NCBI GenBank assembly: GCA_015661045.1
Contig: JACVQG010000076.1
Span: forward strand, 1 to 12,246
Length of the DNA: 12,246 nt
From: Dehalococcoidia bacterium
Lineage (GTDB): Bacteria; Chloroflexota; Dehalococcoidia; JACVQG01
Reading direction: 5' to 3'
The notes beneath the pieces are model-generated. The model made no database searches and was not told the origin of the DNA. It was given only the letters and a program-made list of their open reading frames with translations. Both the position numbers and the translations under genes were made by a program. This document shows positions 7,351-12,246 of this stretch, piece after piece; the first letter of the stretch is position 1; every line of letters begins with the position of its first letter.

Positions 7351-8386
7351 TACCAGCTTTTAGCCAGGTTTCTGTGCTCCCCGTGCCTTTAATCGCGGGG
7401 TTTTTTATATATATTAAGAAGTGTTTAGCTTTTTCTGAAATGTATTTGTCGCCATCACTGAAGTTTCCCCCATAAAATCTTTTATCTTTTACGAGCTCGG
7501 CCGCATTGGCCAGGTATAATTCAAATTTTTGTTTCTTGCCTTTCATGATTAGCCACTCATTTTCCAATGTATATTTGATGCTTGAGGTCGGGGGAAAAAA
7601 TTGTGTATCTTCCTTATAGATTGGATGTTGTATTGTATAGTCAGCGAAGGCTGGTTTTCTTTGTGGCTTTGAATTACTAAGATGTTCTTTCCAACTTCTC
7701 CAATCAATTCGCGGTAAAAGATTCTGTTCGTCAAGCTTACATTCAGAGAGGTCTTTAGGAAAGGAACCTGCAGCAAAAATAAAAGTTCGCCAGCTTGCTA
7801 AATTGTAGATGTTTCTAGTTAGATTTAGATATTTAACATATTTATCCCCATTTTTCTCGGTCTCTTTGATATCCACTAACAAATCAATATCTTTTTCCTT
7901 TAATCTGGAGGAGGAAAGTAATTTAGCAATATCTTGCTTAAGCTTATTTGGGTCGGATAAATCGCAGCATATTAATCTCAAACACAACCCTCTTTTATTT
8001 TCCTGCACCAATGAGTAAACGGTATTTTTAATCTCCTCGTCATCATTGAGATGAATAACAGGAATAAAAGTGCCCCCAAGTTTACTTCCTTTTTGCGAGA
8101 TGATTTTGAGACTTTCGGCTTTAAGTCGGGTGGTAAATAGTAAACTAACATCAACAAAGACTGGATCGACTCCCCACACTTTTATAACTTTACCTGGTAT
8201 TTCTGATATTAGCTCCTTAAATCTTGCAATAATATCTGTAAGTTTCTCATTAGGTTTACATTTAGGCATCACAAATTGAATCACGGGGGTAATATATTTT
8301 TTATGATCTTTTTCTAATGCTTTAAGCGCACCCTGTTCGGCGCGTTTCCATTTAAGGATTGGGACATAATGCTTTGAATTAAACAT
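7301..8386 (-). CDS. Beta family protein (Pfam 'Beta protein' type)
   Basis: This 361-residue protein matches my memory of the beta family: the N-terminus YVPILKWKRAEQGALKAL, then ITPVIQF, later VFVDVSLL, DLLVDIKE, LPRIDWRSW and FADYTIQHP, ending in ETWLKAGINHHLTLV. No catalytic motif is evident, there is no signal peptide or membrane segment, and no function is established. It starts 2 nt after the stop of the HigA/ImmA gene, with no Shine-Dalgarno sequence, so translation is probably coupled. Its last 50 bp overlap the end of the convergent sce7726-like gene. Codons are strongly AT-rich: a hand count of 8221-8280 gives 17 of 60 G or C, against 39 of 60 at 5761-5820 in dapA. This suggests different ancestry from the core genes. 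As I recall, such proteins occur near sce7726-like genes and in accessory islands. Confidence 0.7.
   Translation of the reverse strand: MFNSKHYVPILKWKRAEQGALKALEKDHKKYITPVIQFVMPKCKPNEKLTDIIARFKELISEIPGKVIKVWGVDPVFVDVSLLFTTRLKAESLKIISQKGSKLGGTFIPVIHLNDDEEIKNTVYSLVQENKRGLCLRLICCDLSDPNKLKQDIAKLLSSSRLKEKDIDLLVDIKETEKNGDKYVKYLNLTRNIYNLASWRTFIFAAGSFPKDLSECKLDEQNLLPRIDWRSWKEHLSNSKPQRKPAFADYTIQHPIYKEDTQFFPPTSSIKYTLENEWLIMKGKKQKFELYLANAAELVKDKRFYGGNFSDGDKYISEKAKHFLIYIKNPAIKGTGSTETWLKAGINHHLTLVADQIANLP
7379..7406 (+). terminator. Rho-independent terminator after the sce7726-like gene
   Basis: CCCCG (7379-7383) pairs with CGGGG (7396-7400) around a 12-nt loop, and six Ts follow. It lies 28 nt past the stop of the plus-strand gene and inside the coding region of the convergent beta family gene, whose antisense strand forms it. 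The stem is short, so efficiency may be modest. Confidence 0.65.
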
Positions 8387-8388
8387 AT

Positions 8389-9612
8389 TTATTTATTCCA
8401 CTTTTCGTTAGGGAAGTATTTTCTAACTTTCGCTTCGTTTACAATCTTGCTTAAGTAAACATAATTATTTCCTTTATGTCTGATTTGGCCAGCAATAATG
8501 GCCACATGAACTCCAAGTTCGTTTGCCAAACTGTTTGCTGCCATAGAAGAAGGAATTAATCTGGCGGGGCTTACTTCCCATTTAGCTTTAGGTAATAGAG
8601 CTTCTTCTGCCAATACGTCAGCCTCTTTTTCCCTACTGTTCATATCGGCTCCTTTAACATTTTCTATCTCATCATAAAAAAGACTGATATCCTGACCGAA
8701 ATGCAAGGCGATATGCGCGAGTTCATGCATTAATGTAAACCAGAAATAATCCAACCTATCATATCTAAATGTTAATCCTATAATAGGATTATCTTTATTA
8801 ATTAAGATTGTTGCCCCATCCAAATAAGTTTTAGGAAAATGATCCTCTATAATTAATACAATTCCATTCTTTTTGAGATGTTCCTGGGCCAATAATGGGC
8901 CATTCTCTTGAGTGCTCATTTTCGCTAGTTCTTGCATAAAGCCAAGGTTAACTACTCCATGCTTATATTTCTTAGACATTTCGATTTTTTGAACTTTCTT
9001 AAAAACATGCACAGCCCACGCATCCAATGCATGTCGATCTGTTAGCGGCGATGATCTGTAGTGAGATTTGCGATGCATTACCGCAAACTTCAGTTGGGTA
9101 CCAACCGAAGAGAAAAAAGCTCTTAACAGTTCAGATTTTTTACTTTTTTCCATTGAGGCATCGCCAAAATAACCTCTTCTTTCCATTTCTGCCACGAGGC
9201 GATTATCCCAGGTTTCATACTCTGCATTCTCGTCCAATTCGGGCTTGCGTATGAGTACTCTCGCTGGAATTCCCAGACCATCGGATAAGGCCCTTACCAT
9301 ATCAAGAGTCAACTGGCGTTTGCCAGAAAGAATTTCGGACACTCTGCTTCTACTGCCAATATAGGGAATCAAATCGGTAGGCTTGAGATTGCCTTGCTCC
9401 ATTCTGAACTTAATTGCCTCAATTGGATCCGGAAATGATTCTGGTAAAGTTCTTGTTTCGTAATCTTGAATGAGAGTACTAAGAAGGCTAAGTTGTTCAC
9501 CCTCGGTTGAATCAGGATTTGGGTCACGATTCATCAGCTCCTCAACTAATTTGAGGGCTTCTTGATAGTCTTGTTCAGTTTTTATGATTTTAATTTTGCT
9601 CATATTATTCAT
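8389..9612 (-). CDS. HigA-type antitoxin fused to ImmA/IrrE metallopeptidase domain
   Basis: This 407-residue protein joins two modules. Residues about 8-122 match HigA antitoxins: the IKTEQDYQEALKLVEELM start, an acidic GEQLSLLSTLIQDYE helix, then a helix-turn-helix ending in SRVSEILSGKRQLTLDMVRAL. Residues about 220-400 form an ImmA/IrrE-like metallopeptidase with HELAH at 296-300 (zinc site HExxH) and a downstream Glu at 328 in REKEAD as likely third ligand. The helix-turn-helix should bind the operon's operator and the antitoxin part should neutralise HigB. The peptidase may cleave the antitoxin part or another repressor on a signal, as ImmA does for ImmR; that is inference. Start: ATG at 9612, overlapping the toxin stop by 1 nt (TGATG); an ATG three codons later is possible. 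It is the middle gene of the operon. Confidence 0.85.
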   Translation of the reverse strand: MNNMSKIKIIKTEQDYQEALKLVEELMNRDPNPDSTEGEQLSLLSTLIQDYETRTLPESFPDPIEAIKFRMEQGNLKPTDLIPYIGSRSRVSEILSGKRQLTLDMVRALSDGLGIPARVLIRKPELDENAEYETWDNRLVAEMERRGYFGDASMEKSKKSELLRAFFSSVGTQLKFAVMHRKSHYRSSPLTDRHALDAWAVHVFKKVQKIEMSKKYKHGVVNLGFMQELAKMSTQENGPLLAQEHLKKNGIVLIIEDHFPKTYLDGATILINKDNPIIGLTFRYDRLDYFWFTLMHELAHIALHFGQDISLFYDEIENVKGADMNSREKEADVLAEEALLPKAKWEVSPARLIPSSMAANSLANELGVHVAIIAGQIRHKGNNYVYLSKIVNEAKVRKYFPNEKWNK

Positions 9613-9899
9613 CAATCTATATCCCAATTATCGTACTCTTTGTGAGTCCCGATCTTTTTTACGAGTACAATCTTATTTTTATAATTGACCCGTACTAGCA
9701 ACCTGTACCTGTTCCTACAAATATCAAAAATTACCTGTTGGTCCTTTACTAAGCTGGCTTTTGGGTACTTTCCTTTAAGGTCGTGCGGAGTGCTCCATTG
9801 GGCCTCCTCGACTTCCGCTTCCCACGACTCAATTTGCGATCGAGCGTCGGCATGTTTTTCCTTGAAGCTGTACAACAGTTTTTTGCCTAATAAGTTCAT
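9612..9899 (-). CDS. higB: HigB-type toxin (RelE-like mRNA interferase)
   Basis: This 95-residue protein fits the HigB toxin family, which cleaves mRNA, usually at the ribosome, to halt translation. Family landmarks are KEKHADARSQIESWEAEVEEAQW near the front in pieces (HADA, then IESWEAEV, then AQW), VIFDICRNRYRLLVRVNY in the middle (FDI, NRYRL), and THKEYDNWDID at the end, where His and Tyr are expected near the active site. Its length is normal for the family. The toxin gene comes first and the antitoxin second, the usual higBA order, with a 1-nt stop/start overlap. The ATG at 9899 has no clear ribosome-binding site, consistent with low toxin translation. A strong promoter and palindromic operator lie directly upstream. 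Confidence 0.88.
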   Translation of the reverse strand: MNLLGKKLLYSFKEKHADARSQIESWEAEVEEAQWSTPHDLKGKYPKASLVKDQQVIFDICRNRYRLLVRVNYKNKIVLVKKIGTHKEYDNWDID

Positions 9900-9938
9900 A
9901 TCTTGTCGTGGGACAGTAGAATATTACATTAGTAACTG

Positions 9939-9953
9939 TTCCCATATTGGGAA
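9939..9953. promoter_or_regulatory. Palindromic operator of the higBA operon
   Basis: TTCCCA (9939-9944) and TGGGAA (9948-9953) form perfect 6-bp inverted arms around a 3-nt centre. The site touches the -10 box of the higB promoter and spans its expected transcription start. HigA antitoxins bind such palindromes to repress their own operon, so it is the likely target of the HTH domain of the HigA/ImmA protein. Binding is inferred from position and symmetry. Confidence 0.7.
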
Positions 9954-9981
9954 TAATATCTCAAGTATTTATAAAAGTCAA
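9953..9981 (-). promoter_or_regulatory. Promoter of the higB-higA/immA-beta operon
   Basis: Read on the minus strand, TTGACT (complement of 9976-9981), a 17-nt spacer and TATTAT (complement of 9953-9958) make a near-consensus sigma-70 promoter. Transcription should begin near 9946, about 47 nt before the higB ATG and inside the palindromic operator, so a bound repressor would block it. Confidence 0.8.
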
Positions 9982-10120
9982 GTGCCATTTATCCACACCG
10001 ATTCAGCACATATCTGCAGGAAAGGCTTAATATATGAGGTCTATGCCAGAATCAACCAAGATTGAACTAAACCTTCAGGCCAATCAATATTGATAAAAGG
10101 GGATGAATAATATTATCCCA

Positions 10121-10145
10121 TATGATACACTGAGCCAGGAGGCAA
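10121..10145 (+). repeat. Right copy of the 25-bp direct repeat, in the surE leader
   Basis: It is identical to 6686-6710 except at the eighth base. The AGGAGG at 10137-10142 is the ribosome-binding site of surE, 9 nt before its TTG start. Its TATGAT could be a -10 box, but no -35 stands at a normal distance; TTGATA at 10090-10095 with TATTAT at 10111-10116 (15-nt spacer) is an alternative promoter. This copy may be the original site, with the left copy made on insertion, or the reverse. Confidence 0.75.
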
Positions 10146-10151
10146 CAGGTT

Positions 10152-10976
10152 TTGAAAACCCTGGTCGCTAACGATGACGGAGTCCATTGCCCGGGCCTAT
10201 GGGCGGTTGTAGCCGAGATGAAAAAGCTGGGAGATGTGGTCGTAGTCGCCCCGGATAGAGAGCAGAGCGGGGTAGGCACCTCAGTTACCTTTCACCATCC
10301 ATTACGTTTCAAAGAGGTAAACCCGTTAATCGAAGGGGTGCCGACCTATTCCGCCGAGGGGACCCCTGCTGACAGCGTGATTCTGGCTTTGCGCTATCTA
10401 TTCAAGGACGAAATAGATCTGGTAATCTCCGGCATTAACGAAGGGGCTAACCTGGGTAGCGATGTGTACATATCCGGAACAGTCGGCGCTGCTCTCCAGG
10501 GATTTCTTTTCGGGTTGTCGTCCATCGCAATTTCGGTTGGTTCCCTGAAAAACCCGCTCTTTGAACCTGCTGCTAAAATGGCCAGGCTGTTAGGAGAAAT
10601 GTTAATAAAAGCTAAAGATATCAATAACGCCATACCTCAACCTGTCCTCTTGAATGTGAATCTCCCGAATGTATCTATTAAACAAATGCGTGGAATACAC
10701 ATTACCCGGCTATCATTCAACGAAAGCGCCGATGGTGTCCACGAGGGTTATGATGGCAGGAGAAGGTATTACTGGATCGTGCGTCAAAAAGAAAATTGGA
10801 CTGCCGAGCCGGGAACAGACCGCTGGGCGCTTAAACAAAATTACATCTCCATTACACCATTCCTGAGTCATGTCTCACAGAGTTCAGTGGCCTCTGTTCT
10901 ACATGAGATGGCGCCGTCGCTTTACAAGAAATTAAAAACCGCATCTTCTGTAAAAGATTCCGTTCGTCCGGGTTAG
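10152..10976 (+). CDS. surE: 5'/3'-nucleotidase SurE
   Basis: SurE is a metal-dependent phosphatase that removes phosphate from nucleoside 5'- and 3'-monophosphates and supports survival in stationary phase. The 274-residue protein has the family's metal-binding set: Asp8 and Asp9 in NDDG, Ser39 in REQSGVG and Asn96 in SGINEGANLG. GTPADS and the dimer-forming C-terminal half (VLLNVNLPN, then TDRWALKQNYISITPF) are also present. The residue before NDDG is Ala rather than the more usual Ser or Thr. The length is close to typical (about 250-270). It starts with TTG at 10152, 9 nt after AGGAGG, and I see no in-frame alternative that keeps the conserved N-terminus. It stands downstream of the accessory cassette and may originally have followed dapA directly. 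No clear terminator follows. Confidence 0.95.
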   Translation: MKTLVANDDGVHCPGLWAVVAEMKKLGDVVVVAPDREQSGVGTSVTFHHPLRFKEVNPLIEGVPTYSAEGTPADSVILALRYLFKDEIDLVISGINEGANLGSDVYISGTVGAALQGFLFGLSSIAISVGSLKNPLFEPAAKMARLLGEMLIKAKDINNAIPQPVLLNVNLPNVSIKQMRGIHITRLSFNESADGVHEGYDGRRRYYWIVRQKENWTAEPGTDRWALKQNYISITPFLSHVSQSSVASVLHEMAPSLYKKLKTASSVKDSVRPG

Positions 10977-11105
10977 GTTATCCACTAACGAATGTAACCA
11001 GATTAAAGCTGCTCATAGTCTAACAACAAAAAGATATAGTTTGGGCGAGATTTCATAATATATTTCACGCAAGCCGACATATAAACTACTCTGAATGCCC
11101 CCTAG

Positions 11106-11117
11106 TGCCTCCTGGCT
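11106..11117 (-). repeat. Third, inverted copy of the repeat core
   Basis: The 12-base core AGCCAGGAGGCA of the direct repeats at 6686-6710 and 10121-10145 appears here on the minus strand. No convincing gene follows it on that strand; the nearest ATG opens a frame of about 20 codons. It may be a chance match, a remnant of the same element, or a genome-wide motif. Confidence 0.4.
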
Positions 11118-11185
11118 TATCTTGACTTTGTTTAATACAAGTAGTAGTCTTTTTTCTGGTGATAATATTTTGTGGAAATGTAAAG

Positions 11186-11196
11186 AAAGGAGGTGA
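11186..11196 (+). promoter_or_regulatory. Near-perfect Shine-Dalgarno site of the following membrane protein gene
   Basis: AAAGGAGGTGA fully complements the usual 3' end of 16S rRNA and lies 6 nt before the ATG at 11203. It fixes that start and suggests strong translation, in contrast to the weak or TTG-based sites of most genes in the window. Confidence 0.85.
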
Positions 11197-11202
11197 GATA
11201 TT

Positions 11203-11553
11203 ATGAGCTGGCAAAAATTTGGCGAATGGGCGTTCTTTGCCTGCGTCATCATCGCCGTACTTGGTGGTCTATTTATCCCTAACAATGGCTTCATGATGCT
11301 GGTACTTGTAATCCTGGGTATTATTGTTGGCATTATTAATATTACTGAAAAGGAGACTACCCCCTATCTGATAGCCACAATAGCTCTGATTGTAGCCGGA
11401 ACAGCCGGATTTGAAGTGCTCGATAACGTCACTGGCGGTTTAGCGTTAGGTACCAGAATAGATAACACGTTGAATTACATATCTATTTTTGTAGCCCCGG
11501 CCGCAGTGATAGTGGCGCTTAAAGCTATCTGGGGTATGGCTAAAAGCAAATAA
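11203..11553 (+). CDS. Small four-helix membrane protein of unknown function
   Basis: I cannot name a function for this 116-residue protein. It has about four hydrophobic segments (roughly residues 8-24, 30-47, 54-72 and 90-110) and a short basic C-terminus (MAKSK). Two features resemble conserved uncharacterised membrane proteins that I loosely recall from Chloroflexota and archaea: GIIVGIINITEKE after the second helix and PYLIATIALIVAG in the third. There is no signal peptide cleavage motif and no catalytic motif. The start is fixed by a near-perfect ribosome-binding site. It is a single-gene unit: surE ends 226 nt upstream and a strong bidirectional hairpin follows 20 nt after the stop. 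The strong translation signal suggests an abundant membrane component. Confidence 0.75.
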   Translation: MSWQKFGEWAFFACVIIAVLGGLFIPNNGFMMLVLVILGIIVGIINITEKETTPYLIATIALIVAGTAGFEVLDNVTGGLALGTRIDNTLNYISIFVAPAAVIVALKAIWGMAKSK

Positions 11554-11573
11554 ATCAATCAATCAACTATAAG

Positions 11574-11608
11574 AAAGAGCGTCCCGATAGTATCGGGGCG
11601 CTCTTTTT
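11574..11608. terminator. Bidirectional rho-independent terminator
   Basis: GAGCG and CCCGAT (11577-11588) pair with ATCGGG and CGCTC (11592-11603) around a 3-nt loop, with one T-G opposition in the stem. Flanking AAA and TTT extend it, giving T-rich tracts on both strands. It serves the plus-strand gene ending at 11553 and the minus-strand gene ending at 11611. Confidence 0.92.
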
Positions 11609-11610
11609 CT

Positions 11611-12246
11611 TTATCGGGCAACGAGACGTTTTTTGCAGTAGAAACCCAGACCCCAACCCACCACCCCCACCAATAGCGCCAGCGCCAGAGTAACACCAGC
11701 CAGTGTCAAAGACGCATCGAAGAAGAAATCCTCGGGGAACATCTGGATAAGCCTGTCGGTACGTGGGTCAAGCACCCAATCCAGGTTACTAAAGCCTACC
11801 AGATGAAAAAATAGAAACACCCTATCGAAAGCTACCAGCATGGCTATCCCTATCGCCATCATAAGAGCGAGTGTCAATCCCCCCCCATGCATCAAACCCC
11901 GGCCCAACATGGAAAAAGTACGTAGCCACGTTTTGCCTCCCAGAGCCAGCAGAACAATAATATACCCCAACACATAGTCCAGCGAGTAAACCTGTAGCTT
12001 ATAACCGAACCAGATAAGGTCTTTAACATCCTTCAAGTGGTCGATCTCTTTCCGGTTGTATAGCTCCAGTCCGCTATTCAGCACAATATTTATCCTCTCC
12101 TCGTCGGAGTTAAAATACTGGACAAGCTCGATGGCTGCCCTGTCCAGTTCCGATAACTCAATACCACCTGTGGCTTGAGTTATCTCGTATTTCACAAAGC
12201 CGTAGTGATATAAACGCAGGTCGTTAACCACAATACGGACGGCTGA
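11611..12246 (-). CDS. TIGR01906/DUF1461-type integral membrane protein (partial, N-terminus outside window)
   Basis: This frame ends at 11611 and is still open at the right edge. The GTG at 12231 is only an internal codon: five more codons (SAVRI) continue to the edge, and the family normally has an N-terminal membrane helix just before this point. About 211 residues are visible. The part after the edge, NDLRLYHYGFVKYEITQATGG, is seen in pieces typical of the family (YHYGF, KYEI, TGG). It is followed by a YFNSDEE stretch and the motif DHLKDVKDL, then about three further membrane helices (near residues 85-105, 115-140 and 175-200, counting from the visible end). Proteins of this type are widespread in Clostridia and Chloroflexota, and I know of no established function. 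It shares the bidirectional terminator with the convergent gene. Confidence 0.8.
   Translation of the reverse strand, partial: SAVRIVVNDLRLYHYGFVKYEITQATGGIELSELDRAAIELVQYFNSDEERINIVLNSGLELYNRKEIDHLKDVKDLIWFGYKLQVYSLDYVLGYIIVLLALGGKTWLRTFSMLGRGLMHGGGLTLALMMAIGIAMLVAFDRVFLFFHLVGFSNLDWVLDPRTDRLIQMFPEDFFFDASLTLAGVTLALALLVGVVGWGLGFYCKKRLVAR

Noticed and set aside
11013..11333. Minus-strand open frame overlapping the small membrane protein gene
   Set aside because: It is antisense to a gene with a near-perfect ribosome-binding site; its product lacks any pattern I recognise.
1..12246. CRISPR arrays, tRNA or rRNA genes, insertion sequences
   Set aside because: No regularly spaced repeats, cloverleaf folds, rRNA-like stretches or transposase frames were found; only two 25-bp repeat copies and a 12-bp partial copy are present.

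Overview
The window looks like a chromosomal segment of a Chloroflexota bacterium, possibly Dehalococcoidia-related. This is an inference from gene content, moderate GC in the core genes, frequent TTG start codons, and uncharacterised membrane proteins of kinds I associate with that group. It is not proven by any marker here.

Layout: (1) 1-446, minus: the N-terminal part of a lipoprotein-type ABC solute-binding protein, cut by the window edge. (2) 804-1148, plus: a small DUF3147/GlpM-like membrane protein. (3) 1210-6577, plus: a strong promoter followed by a tight cluster rpsO-pnp-dapB-asd-dapA, joining ribosomal protein S15 and polynucleotide phosphorylase to three enzymes of the aspartate/diaminopimelate (lysine and cell wall) pathway. 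pnp/dapB and asd/dapA overlap, and dapB/asd are 13 nt apart. The order rpsO-pnp-...-asd-...-dapA recalls the Bacillus arrangement. (4) 6686-10145: an AT-rich accessory cassette. One gene points right (sce7726-like PD-(D/E)XK nuclease-like protein). It converges on a three-gene leftward operon: higB toxin, a HigA-type antitoxin fused to an ImmA/IrrE metallopeptidase, and a 'beta family' protein. The cassette lies between two 25-bp direct repeats (24/25 identical); each copy carries a TATGAT box and an AGGAGG ribosome-binding site. (5) 10152-10976, plus: surE, a survival nucleotidase. (6) 11203-11553, plus: a four-helix membrane protein of unknown function, then a bidirectional terminator. (7) 11611-12246, minus: a TIGR01906/DUF1461-type integral membrane protein, cut by the right edge.

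Two things stand out. First, the Asd protein keeps the family's Gln, Arg and His active-site residues at the expected spacing, but has Ser129 (next to Asp128) where the catalytic Cys of the NPNCST motif should be. Second, the accessory cassette combines a toxin-antitoxin pair, a metallopeptidase, a nuclease-like protein and a protein of unknown function. It has its own promoter/operator and direct-repeat boundaries, and is a plausible defence or stress module that inserted in front of surE.
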